In this document: positions 1 to 6,121 of the stretch, piece by piece | Layout of the letters: each line of letters starts with the position of its first letter | Numbering within the stretch: the first letter of the stretch is position 1 | Assembly: GCA_027625355.1 (NCBI GenBank) | Contig: JAQBWI010000068.1 | Span: forward strand, 1-6,121 | DNA length: 6,121 nt | Direction: 5' to 3' | DNA from: Pseudomonadota bacterium | Lineage (GTDB): Bacteria; Pseudomonadota; Alphaproteobacteria; HIMB59; GCA-002718135 | Notes under the pieces: generated by a model | What the model saw: only the letters and a program-made list of their open reading frames with translations | Databases searched by the model: none | What the model was told of the DNA's origin: nothing | Made by a program: the position numbers and the translations under genes

Positions 1-8
1 TTTGAGTG

Positions 9-35
9 TTGACTATTAATATCATATATTATTAT
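9..35 (+). promoter_or_regulatory. Possible sigma-70-type promoter for the transporter operon
   Basis: A TTGACT hexamer at 9-14 matches the -35 consensus TTGACA in five of six positions. TATTAT at 30-35 matches the -10 consensus in five of six positions. The spacer is 15 bp, shorter than the preferred 17 bp. In such AT-rich DNA, -10-like hexamers occur often by chance, so the -35 match is the better part of the evidence. The position, about 30 bp upstream of the first gene, is reasonable. This is weak, sequence-only support. Confidence 0.33.
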
Positions 36-53
36 CTAAGATTAATTTAATTT

Positions 54-60
54 AAGGGAG
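54..60 (+). promoter_or_regulatory. Ribosome binding site of the solute-binding protein gene
   Basis: AAGGGAG ends 5 bases before the ATG at 66. It is the strongest Shine-Dalgarno-like sequence in the window, fitting a binding protein that must be made in excess over the membrane and ATPase subunits. It fixes the start at 66. Confidence 0.8.
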
Positions 61-65
61 AAATA

Positions 66-1667
66 ATGAAAATTCATAAAAAAATTTCTATTCTCATAAC
101 TGCCTTAGTAGTATCTTTCTCGAATATATCATATTCTGAGACTTTTTATGGAGTTGGGGACTCTACTACAGGTACATATGCAGATTGGATGAAAACTGTT
201 TACAATAGAGCAGGTATGCCTGAGCTATTATCATTACCATTAACAACTTTTGATAAAGATTATAATTTAGTTGCAATGGGAGCAGAGTCCTGGTCTCAAT
301 CAGATGATGGGTTAACTTGGACTTTTAAATTAAGAGATGGTTTAGTATGGAGTGATGGACCAGCTCTTAAAGCGAGTGATTATATTTTTGCGTTAACAAG
401 AGCAGTCACTACAGGATTTGATTTTGGTTGGTATTATAGTTTTGCTGCAGGTATCAAAAACTGGAATGCTGTATCCGATGGATCTAAAGATGTAAGTGAA
501 TTAGGTATAAGAGCAGTAGATGATTTAACAATTGAAGTTACTACTGAATCTGTTAAGCCATATTTACCAGGTGTTTTTTCATTATGGTTCCCTGTTGCTG
601 AACACGCATGGAAAAAACATGGTGATGAGTATGCTGCAAATGTTGATACTCTTCCATCTTCTTATGCTTTCATTATGGAGAGTTGGGAAAAATCAACTAA
701 CAAACAAACATTTGTAAAAAATCCTACATACAATGGTCCATGGCCAGCAAAGATTGATAAGGTAATTATTGATCCAACAATTGGTGCGCCTGAAGTAGGT
801 TTTCCTGCTTATATGGCCGGTGATGCAGATATGACAACTTTAAACGTAGGTCAAATACCTTACGCTCAAAGTAAATTTCCAAATGACTTAAGAACAAACG
901 CAATATTTGCTGTTTCTTATATTTCATTTGATTTAACATCTGCACCTTTTGATAACGTAGATGTAAGAAAAGCGTTATGGTATGCTGTTGATAGAGATGA
1001 AATGACAAACACTGTCTTAAAAGATCTGGCAATTCCAGGTAAGTCATTATTAGCTCCAGGATTTCCTGGATACAATGAAGACATTACTAAATACGCAGTA
1101 TTTGATCCAGCTAAAGCTAAAGAACATTTAGCTAAAGCAGGTTATCCTAACGGCGATGGCTTTCCAGAAATTGAAATCTGGTATCGCGATCAAGGTGGTT
1201 ACAACGGAGCTATCACTGCACCAATGTTACAATATCTTCAAGCTGAATATAAAGAGCATTTAGGCATTGATATGAAGATAAAAGTTATGTCAATTGGCGA
1301 GTGGTATGATGCTTTAACAAACAATAAAAATAATCTATTTTTATCACCGTATGAGTATGATTATTTAGATCCAAGTAACTTCTATGGAATATTTTATAAT
1401 GGCGGAAGACACAGCCATAATTTAGATTCTTATAATAAACTTGTAGCTGAAGCAGATGCTCATCCTGATTATGATGTAAGATTGAAGTTGTATGAGTCAG
1501 CTGAAATGGAATTGATCAATAATGTATCAATTATTCCATTAATGCATCCTATAACTACATCTCTTATCAAAGAATCAATTAAGGGAGATGGACCTAAAAA
1601 TAATAGTCTTGGGTTTGCACCTCTTAATCAAAGAAGTCACTACTTCTTTACACATATAACTAAATAA
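66..1667 (+). CDS. oppA: Periplasmic oligopeptide/dipeptide-type ABC transporter solute-binding protein (SBP family 5)
   Basis: This 533-residue protein captures the ligand in the periplasm and presents it to the permease pair encoded downstream. Residues 1-24 form a Sec signal peptide: a basic start (K2, K5, K6), a hydrophobic core at about 7-18, and likely cleavage after S24 (Ser-Tyr-Ser before Glu-Thr). There is no lipobox cysteine, so it should be soluble. Family 5 hallmarks follow. TWTFKLRDGLVWSDG at 84-98 leads into the ASDY segment (103-106). FDNVDVRKALWYAVDRDE is at 295-312. FDPAKAKEHLAKAGYPNGDGF is at about 346-366, and DYLDPSNF at 432-439 corresponds to the acidic ligand-contact region of OppA. 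Length is normal for the family. The start is set by a strong ribosome binding site. One oddity is that the usual Gly-Pro-Tyr turn before the second half of lobe I reads Ser-Ser-Tyr at 198-200. The ligand could be a peptide, opine, glycoside or another compound, because family 5 is broad. Confidence 0.9.
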   Translation: MKIHKKISILITALVVSFSNISYSETFYGVGDSTTGTYADWMKTVYNRAGMPELLSLPLTTFDKDYNLVAMGAESWSQSDDGLTWTFKLRDGLVWSDGPALKASDYIFALTRAVTTGFDFGWYYSFAAGIKNWNAVSDGSKDVSELGIRAVDDLTIEVTTESVKPYLPGVFSLWFPVAEHAWKKHGDEYAANVDTLPSSYAFIMESWEKSTNKQTFVKNPTYNGPWPAKIDKVIIDPTIGAPEVGFPAYMAGDADMTTLNVGQIPYAQSKFPNDLRTNAIFAVSYISFDLTSAPFDNVDVRKALWYAVDRDEMTNTVLKDLAIPGKSLLAPGFPGYNEDITKYAVFDPAKAKEHLAKAGYPNGDGFPEIEIWYRDQGGYNGAITAPMLQYLQAEYKEHLGIDMKIKVMSIGEWYDALTNNKNNLFLSPYEYDYLDPSNFYGIFYNGGRHSHNLDSYNKLVAEADAHPDYDVRLKLYESAEMELINNVSIIPLMHPITTSLIKESIKGDGPKNNSLGFAPLNQRSHYFFTHITK

Positions 1668-1680
1668 ATTTATTTATGTT

Positions 1681-1716
1681 TTATGCCCCATCAATATGGG
1701 GCATAATTTCCTTTTT
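1681..1716 (+). terminator. Intrinsic terminator-like hairpin between the binding-protein and ATPase genes (probable attenuator)
   Basis: The left arm TTATGCCCCAT (1681-1691) is perfectly complementary to the right arm ATGGGGCATAA (1696-1706), giving an 11-bp stem closed by a CAAT loop (1692-1695). It is followed at once by TTTCCTTTTT (1707-1716). A G+C core with flanking A/T pairs and a T-rich tail is the form of a rho-independent terminator, although the tail is interrupted by two C residues. Because the importer genes continue on the same strand without an obvious new promoter, partial read-through is the likely behaviour. That would leave more message for the binding protein than for the ATPases and permeases. 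It may also protect the 3' end of the oppA message. Confidence 0.8.
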
Positions 1717-1719
1717 AAA

Positions 1720-2571
1720 ATGAGTCTTGTCAAAGTAAAAAATTTAACAATTAGTTTTAAACAATATGATAATATTGTTTATGCCGTTAGAGGTATTTCT
1801 TTTGAAATTAATCAAGGAGAAAGTCTAGGAATAGTTGGTGAGTCTGGCTCAGGCAAATCAGTTACTTTTATGACAGTGATGGGTTTAATGAATTCTCCTA
1901 CATCTATTGTTGAAGCCGATCTCATAGAAATTGATGGCATTAACGTTTTAGATAAATCAAAAGAAAATATTAAAAAAATTAGAGGCAAAATTGCTGCGAT
2001 GGTATTTCAAGACTCAATGACCTCTTTTGATCCATTGCATACAATTGGATATCAAATAGCAGAAACAATCGTAACGCATAAAAATATAAATAACAAAGAA
2101 GCTTTAAAACAAGCTGAACATTTACTTGAAAGAGTAGAGATACAAAACGCAAATAAAGTTCTTAATTATTACCCCCACCAATTATCAGGAGGTATGCTGC
2201 AAAGAGCCATGATTGCAATGGCTTTATCGTGTGAACCAAAATTATTAATTGCTGATGAACCAACAACTGCTCTTGATGTGACTGTTCAGGCACAAATACT
2301 GCAATTACTGACTGATATTCAACAAGAAACAAATATGAGCTTTGTTATGATAACACATGACCTAGGGGTAATTGCTGAAACAGTAGATAGAGTATTGGTA
2401 ATGTATAGCGGAAAGATCATGGAAAACTCAAGTGTTTTTGATATCTTTAATAAGCCTAAACATCCTTACACAAAAGCTCTTATTGATAGCATCCCTGGAA
2501 AAGAGCCAGGCAAAAAAAGGCTTAAAGAAATATCAAAAGAAGATAGAGATCTTTGGTATGCAGGAACATAA
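1720..2571 (+). CDS. oppD: Peptide-type ABC importer ATPase, OppD/DppD-like
   Basis: This is the first of two nucleotide-binding subunits that bind the cytoplasmic face of the permeases and hydrolyse ATP to drive uptake. From the ATG at 1720 the protein has 283 residues. It has Walker A GESGSGKS at 40-47, Q-loop Q97, signature LSGGMLQR at 155-162, Walker B LLIADE at 175-180 with catalytic E180, D-loop ALD at 184-186 and switch histidine H213. The oligopeptide-family segment HPYTKAL is at 248-254. All catalytic elements are intact. An in-frame ATG at 1696 would add eight residues, but it sits in the right arm of the terminator hairpin, and family members begin near the chosen site, just before the first beta strand. 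No Shine-Dalgarno sequence precedes 1720; that space is taken by the T-rich tail. The C-terminus ends about 30 residues after HPYTKAL and lacks the usual GC.F..RC cysteine cluster, making it shorter than typical OppD (about 320-335 residues). Confidence 0.9.
   Translation: MSLVKVKNLTISFKQYDNIVYAVRGISFEINQGESLGIVGESGSGKSVTFMTVMGLMNSPTSIVEADLIEIDGINVLDKSKENIKKIRGKIAAMVFQDSMTSFDPLHTIGYQIAETIVTHKNINNKEALKQAEHLLERVEIQNANKVLNYYPHQLSGGMLQRAMIAMALSCEPKLLIADEPTTALDVTVQAQILQLLTDIQQETNMSFVMITHDLGVIAETVDRVLVMYSGKIMENSSVFDIFNKPKHPYTKALIDSIPGKEPGKKRLKEISKEDRDLWYAGT
2562..2565 (+). promoter_or_regulatory. Ribosome binding site of the second ATPase gene
   Basis: AGGA lies within the last codons of the upstream ATPase gene, 6 bases before the ATG at 2572. 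It supports this start, which follows the upstream TAA directly with no gap. Confidence 0.55.
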
Positions 2572-3528
2572 ATGCAAAAAGTACTAGAATTAAAAAATGT
2601 TTCTAAAATTTATTCTGAAACAAAAAATATTACTAATTTTTTATCAAAGAATGATGATACGTTTGTCGCTGTAGACAATGTTTCATTCTCACTTGAAGCT
2701 AGAAAAGTTTTAGGTTTGGTTGGCGAGTCAGGATCTGGAAAATCTACCTGTGCCTTAATGGCAATGAAGTTACTCGATATAACGGAAGGAGAGATTTTTG
2801 TTAATAATAACAATATTACAGATCTAAAATTACAAGAATTAAAAAAATATAGAAAAGAAATGCAAATTGTTTTTCAAGATAGCTACTCTTCTCTAGATCC
2901 TATGATGACTATTTCAAAAATAATTATTGAACCTTTTATTATTCATAAAATGTATTCTACAAATGAAAGAAATGAGATAGCGATAGATTTACTTCAAAAA
3001 GTTGGTTTAAATAAAACTTATACAAATAGATATCCTCACGAGTTATCTGGCGGTGAAAGACAACGTGTATCAATTGCTAGAGCCCTTGCTCTAAAACCCA
3101 GTATTCTAGTAGCCGATGAACCAACATCTGCTTTAGATGTATGTGTTAAAGCACAAGTTATTAATCTTCTACAAGACTTACAAGATGAAATGGGTCTATC
3201 AATTTTATTTATAAGTCATGAATTGAATGTTTTAAGAAGCTTAGCTGATAAAATAACAGTGATGTATAGAGGCAGAGTTGTTGAAGAAGCACCTACTGAA
3301 AAGATATTTGCAAATCCTATTCATCCATATACAAAATCACTATTAGAGGCTATTCCTAAGCTTGATCCGTCGTTAAGAAAACGAAGAACATTTATTGATG
3401 ATTCTTATATTCAATCAAATATTCCAAAATATAGTCATAATGATGTTAATTTTGTTTCTAAAAATGATTCAAAAATAGGGTTTGTTGAAATTGACAATAA
3501 TCATTTTGTTGAGGCACAGGTTGTATAA
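2572..3528 (+). CDS. oppF: Peptide-type ABC importer ATPase, OppF/DppF-like
   Basis: This is the second nucleotide-binding subunit, expected to form a heterodimer with the OppD-like protein; 318 residues. It has Walker A GESGSGKS at 51-58, Q-loop Q102, signature LSGGERQR at 158-165, Walker B ILVADE at 178-183 with catalytic E183, D-loop ALD at 187-189 and switch histidine H216 within ISHELNVLRSL. The oligopeptide-family segment HPYTKSL begins at 251. The GGERQR form of the signature separates OppF/DppF from the GGM.QR form of OppD/DppD, so the pair is a genuine D/F set rather than a recent duplication. The tail of about 60 residues has no cysteines, although its end (EIDNNHFVEAQVV) keeps the E...HFV pattern seen at the end of many family members. 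The start follows the previous stop codon with zero spacing, indicating translational coupling. Whether it works with peptides or related solutes cannot be told. Confidence 0.9.
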   Translation: MQKVLELKNVSKIYSETKNITNFLSKNDDTFVAVDNVSFSLEARKVLGLVGESGSGKSTCALMAMKLLDITEGEIFVNNNNITDLKLQELKKYRKEMQIVFQDSYSSLDPMMTISKIIIEPFIIHKMYSTNERNEIAIDLLQKVGLNKTYTNRYPHELSGGERQRVSIARALALKPSILVADEPTSALDVCVKAQVINLLQDLQDEMGLSILFISHELNVLRSLADKITVMYRGRVVEEAPTEKIFANPIHPYTKSLLEAIPKLDPSLRKRRTFIDDSYIQSNIPKYSHNDVNFVSKNDSKIGFVEIDNNHFVEAQVV

Positions 3529-4464
3529 ATGAGTAGATATATAATAAATAGAATATTATCGATTGTTTTTACTTTCTTTTTTATTTCAATTTTAGTTTTT
3601 ATTTTAATGCACGCTATCCCTGGCGGACCGTTTGATCCAGTTGATATGCCCTTATCAGACTCTGCTAAAGCTAAAATTTTAAAACAATATGGTTTAGATC
3701 AACCATTGTACGTGCAATATTTTAAGTACATGTGGGGAGTGTTACAATTAGATTTTGGAATTCCGTATCAAAGTCCAGGAGAGACAGTCCTTGAACTTAT
3801 TGGAAGAGCTTGGATACCAAGTTTAATTTTGGGTGGCTCTGGTGTTTTAATCGGTGCCCCTATAGGAATTGCTTTAGGTTTAATTGCAGCAATTAAAAGA
3901 AATAGTTTTATTGATTATTTTACATCAGCCATTTCAACACTCGGACTCACTGTTCCTGTATTTGTAATTAGTATGTTATTAATATTAGTATTTTCCGTTT
4001 GGTTAGAATGGCTTCCAGCCTCTGGTTGGGGTGAGCCCAAGAAATGGATATTGCCAATTACTGCGTACGCTGCAATTCCAATGGCAACCTATGCAAGATA
4101 TACTAGATCAGCTATTCTCGACACTTTAAATAAACCTTTTGTAACAGTTTTAAGAGCTAAAGGATTAAGTGAAAGAAAAATATTATTTCGCCATGTAATT
4201 AAAAACTCCGCCATTCCTCTAGTAACAGTTTTTCTTCCAATGTTTATTGGAACAGCAACGGGCAGTATATTTGTTGAAGCTATGTTTAGAGTGCCCGGGC
4301 TTGGAGCTTATTTTGTATCAAGTATTGAAAATAAAGATTATCCATTAGAGATGTCCTTGCTCTTAATGATAACGGTAATGTTTTGTTTCGCATATTTTAT
4401 AGCTGATTTAATTTATGCATTATTAAATCCACGTATAAGACTAGGTAATAAGAAAAAACAGTAA
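3529..4464 (+). CDS. oppB: Peptide-type ABC importer inner-membrane permease, OppB/DppB-like
   Basis: This is one half of the transmembrane channel; 311 residues, normal for the family (about 305-340). Hydrophobic segments suggest six membrane spans near residues 9-28, 97-121, 134-158, 174-190, 228-252 and 275-299, with the long periplasmic loop after span 1 that is typical of OppB. The N-terminal HAIPGGPFDP, the LDQPLYVQYFKYMWGVLQLDFG stretch around residues 56-77 (first part LDQPLYVQYFKY) and the EAA loop are all family features. The EAA loop runs from about 205 to 230 and contains LRAKGLSERKILFRHVIKN, the site where an ATPase docks. The MFRVPGLGAYF segment near 253-263 is also characteristic. 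The ATG follows the TAA of the OppF-like gene directly, and CAGG at 3517-3520 can serve as a weak ribosome binding site 8 bases upstream. The chance of a different role is low; only the solute is unknown. Confidence 0.92.
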   Translation: MSRYIINRILSIVFTFFFISILVFILMHAIPGGPFDPVDMPLSDSAKAKILKQYGLDQPLYVQYFKYMWGVLQLDFGIPYQSPGETVLELIGRAWIPSLILGGSGVLIGAPIGIALGLIAAIKRNSFIDYFTSAISTLGLTVPVFVISMLLILVFSVWLEWLPASGWGEPKKWILPITAYAAIPMATYARYTRSAILDTLNKPFVTVLRAKGLSERKILFRHVIKNSAIPLVTVFLPMFIGTATGSIFVEAMFRVPGLGAYFVSSIENKDYPLEMSLLLMITVMFCFAYFIADLIYALLNPRIRLGNKKKQ

Positions 4465-4465
4465 T

Positions 4466-5335
4466 ATGGAAAATCAATATAAAATTAGAAGTCCATTTTT
4501 TTATGCAATCATGCGACTCATGTCAAACAGAGCTGCATTAGTATCAGGTGTATTATTATCTCTAATTGTGTTGATGGCTATTTTTGCCCCTTTAATAACT
4601 AAGACTAGTTATGAGGAGCAGAAATTTTTAATGACTAGCTTAGCCTTTCCAAGCCAAACGCATTGGTTTGGAGTTGATGATTTAGGAAGAGATCTTTTTT
4701 CAAGAATTGTCTATGGAGCTAGAGTTTCACTAACAATAGGTTTTGCTGCCGCAATATGCAGTGTTTTTATTGGCTTACCTCTAGGTGCTTTATCTGGATT
4801 CTACGGAGGTAAAGTTGATTGGGTAATAATGAGAATTATAGAGGTTTTCTCTGTAGTTCCCCCACTTATCGCAGCTTTACTTTTAGCCGCTTTAGTTGAT
4901 GGTGGTTTCTTTAGTATTATTTTTATTGCCGGTATTTTTGGATGGGTTCAAGTTTGTCTTCTTGTTCGGGCCCAAGTCATGGCCTTTAAAGAAAAAGAAT
5001 TTATTCGATCAAGCTTGGCTTTGGGTGCTTCACCTATGTATGTAATATTTGTGCACCTTATACCTAATTCTATATCGCCCATTATAGTTGGATTTGTACA
5101 AGCCATACCTTTAGCGATGATGTTGGAAGCTGGTTTAAGTTTCTTAGGCGTTGGTATTCAACCACCATTACCTAGTTGGGGCCAAATGATAAATATTGGT
5201 ATTAGCTTTATGTTTTTTTATTGGCACATGGCTCTATTCCCTACACTTGCCTTAGCTATAACGGTATTAGTTACAACTTTATTTGGCGATGGATTGCGTG
5301 ATGCACTTGATCCTACATTAAAAGGTAAAAGTTAG
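4466..5335 (+). CDS. oppC: Peptide-type ABC importer inner-membrane permease, OppC/DppC-like
   Basis: This is the second half of the transmembrane channel; 289 residues, normal for the family. An OppC-type N-terminal region with span 1 at about 23-43 is followed by the diagnostic HWFGVDDLGRDLFSRIVYGA at 66-85. Further spans lie near 88-112, 124-144, 147-165, 203-225 and 250-272. The EAA loop is at 178-201 (EFIRSSLALGASP, with the conserved glycine at 187, continuing to HLIPN), and marks the ATPase contact. LSFLGVGIQPPLPSWG at 224-239 and FGDGLRDALDP at 273-283 are conserved C-terminal signatures. One base separates the start from the stop codon of the OppB-like gene. There is no good Shine-Dalgarno sequence within 15 bases, so translation probably depends on ribosomes arriving from the upstream gene. 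No terminator follows, and the stop codon shares its last base with the next gene. Confidence 0.92.
   Translation: MENQYKIRSPFFYAIMRLMSNRAALVSGVLLSLIVLMAIFAPLITKTSYEEQKFLMTSLAFPSQTHWFGVDDLGRDLFSRIVYGARVSLTIGFAAAICSVFIGLPLGALSGFYGGKVDWVIMRIIEVFSVVPPLIAALLLAALVDGGFFSIIFIAGIFGWVQVCLLVRAQVMAFKEKEFIRSSLALGASPMYVIFVHLIPNSISPIIVGFVQAIPLAMMLEAGLSFLGVGIQPPLPSWGQMINIGISFMFFYWHMALFPTLALAITVLVTTLFGDGLRDALDPTLKGKS
5321..5325 (+). promoter_or_regulatory. Ribosome binding site supporting the GTG start of the PLP-enzyme gene
   Basis: AAAGG ends 9 bases before the GTG at 5335, inside the last codons of the OppC-like gene. The GTG start is chosen because the conserved LNHGSFG motif begins only 16 residues later, and the first in-frame ATG (5503) would delete it. 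Confidence 0.5.
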
Positions 5336-6121
5336 TGAATATAAAAAATCAATTTTTATTAGATAGCAAAGTAACTTTTTTAAATCATGGCTCATTTGGA
5401 GCATGTCCAAAAGAAATATTTAGTGAATATCAATCGTGGCAAAAAAAATTAGAAACTCAACCAGTTAAATTTTTAGATCAATATAGAGACTTTGGTCCCA
5501 ATATGACAAACGTAAGAAAGGCTCTATCAAAAAACTTGAATTGCAATATCAATAATCTTGTTCCTGTCGTTAATGCTACAACAGGATTAAATGCCATTAT
5601 AAAATCTTTACATTTTCAAAAAGGTGATGAAATTTTAATGTCTAATCACGAGTACGGCGCATTAGAGAAAACTTGGCAATTTATGGAAACAAAATTTAAA
5701 ATTAAAATTAAAATTGCAAAAGTATCATTGCCTATATCGTCAGAAGAACAATTTATAAAAGATTTTGTTAGTAAATTTAATTCAAAGACGAAGATACTTT
5801 TTTTAAGTCATATCACATCTCCGACTGCACTTCTTTTTCCCATTAAAAAATTAATAAAAATTGCTAGAGAAAAAAATATCATCTCAATAATTGATGGAGC
5901 GCATGCTCCTGGACATATTGATTTAAATTTAAAAAATTTAAACGCAGATTTTTACTCTGGTAATTGTCACAAATGGATGATGTCTCCAAAAGGCTCTGCC
6001 TTTATGTGGTCTTCAAGTAAGTTTAAAAATCATTTAGATCCTTTAATCGTCAGTCATGGATGGAATAAAAAAAATAAATCAACTAATCAAAAAGAAGCTC
6101 TAGGAAACTCAAGGTTTATTG
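5335..6121 (+). CDS. PLP-dependent aminotransferase class V family protein, isopenicillin-N-epimerase (CefD)-like, 3' end beyond the window
   Basis: The frame is open from a GTG at 5335 to the window edge: 262 codons of an enzyme usually about 380-400 residues long, so the C-terminal domain is missing only because of the window. The N-terminal FLNHGSFGACP (15-25), QPVKFL (42-47), NATTGLN (80-86, cofactor phosphate contact) and NHEYGA (104-109, with Y107 in the cofactor-stacking region) are typical of the CefD-like branch of fold-type I PLP enzymes. IDGAHAPG at 186-193 gives D187, expected to pair with the pyridine nitrogen. SGNCHKWMMSPKGSAF (208-223) gives K213 as the Schiff-base lysine. All cofactor residues visible are intact, so it should be active in the cytoplasm. 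The branch includes epimerases, C-S lyases (such as EgtE-type enzymes), desulfurases and aminotransferases, so the reaction is not determined. The GTG overlaps the last G of the oppC TAG, which means tight coupling to the importer. Confidence 0.85.
   Translation, partial: MNIKNQFLLDSKVTFLNHGSFGACPKEIFSEYQSWQKKLETQPVKFLDQYRDFGPNMTNVRKALSKNLNCNINNLVPVVNATTGLNAIIKSLHFQKGDEILMSNHEYGALEKTWQFMETKFKIKIKIAKVSLPISSEEQFIKDFVSKFNSKTKILFLSHITSPTALLFPIKKLIKIAREKNIISIIDGAHAPGHIDLNLKNLNADFYSGNCHKWMMSPKGSAFMWSSSKFKNHLDPLIVSHGWNKKNKSTNQKEALGNSRFI

Noticed and set aside
15..55. AT-rich repeats (TAATTTAATTTAA type) in the leader as operator or regulator site
   Set aside because: Simple low-complexity AT sequence; no clear inverted repeat that would indicate a specific binding site.
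532..717. 61-codon + strand frame inside the binding-protein gene
   Set aside because: It is in another frame of a strongly supported gene, has a low-complexity Leu-rich product and no ribosome binding site.
766..1047. 93-codon - strand frame opposite the binding-protein gene
   Set aside because: Antisense shadow of conserved family 5 coding sequence; the product shows no recognisable motif.
1683..1706. Seven-codon frame (MPHQYGA) exactly spanning the hairpin
   Set aside because: It follows from the palindrome containing ATG and TAA; no ribosome binding site and too short to support.
2610..2813. 67-codon - strand frame opposite the OppF-like gene
   Set aside because: Lies across the Walker A region of the real gene; an antisense artefact of its codon pattern.
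5335..6121. Considered as a truncated pseudogene
   Set aside because: The frame is open to the last base with all visible cofactor residues intact; the end is missing because of the window boundary.

Overview
The window is AT-rich (by eye about one third G+C), densely packed, and entirely on the + strand. It holds a complete oligopeptide/dipeptide-type ABC importer operon followed by the 5' two thirds of a PLP-dependent class V aminotransferase-family gene. The binding protein has a Sec signal peptide without a lipobox cysteine, which points to a Gram-negative cell with a periplasm. Low G+C, AGA-rich arginine usage and near-zero intergenic spacing would suit a streamlined marine alphaproteobacterium of the SAR11 kind. 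This assignment is an inference from composition only.

Layout: 1-65 is a leader with a possible promoter and a clear ribosome binding site. 66-1667 encodes the periplasmic solute-binding protein (family 5, OppA/DppA type). 1668-1719 is the only real intergenic gap inside the operon. It carries a perfect 11-bp hairpin with a 4-nt loop followed by a T-rich run, which looks like a partial terminator (attenuator). 1720-2571 and 2572-3528 encode the two ATPases (OppD-like, OppF-like). 3529-4464 and 4466-5335 encode the two inner-membrane permeases (OppB-like, OppC-like). From 5335 to the window end a GTG-started reading frame encodes an isopenicillin-N-epimerase-like (CefD family) PLP enzyme, cut off by the window edge after 262 codons.

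How they work together: the binding protein captures a peptide or peptide-like ligand in the periplasm and delivers it to the OppB-OppC channel, and the OppD-OppF pair powers uptake. The PLP enzyme overlaps the last base of the oppC stop codon, so it is probably co-translated with the transporter and may act on the imported compound or a product of it. Substrate and reaction cannot be read from the sequence.

Points worth a second look are the hairpin abutting the first ATPase start codon, which forces that start to be moved to 1720; the gene order A-D-F-B-C instead of the usual A-B-C-D-F; the loss of the usual C-terminal cysteine cluster from both ATPases; and the coupled PLP enzyme. I found no CRISPR array, mobile element, RNA gene or clearly novel system.
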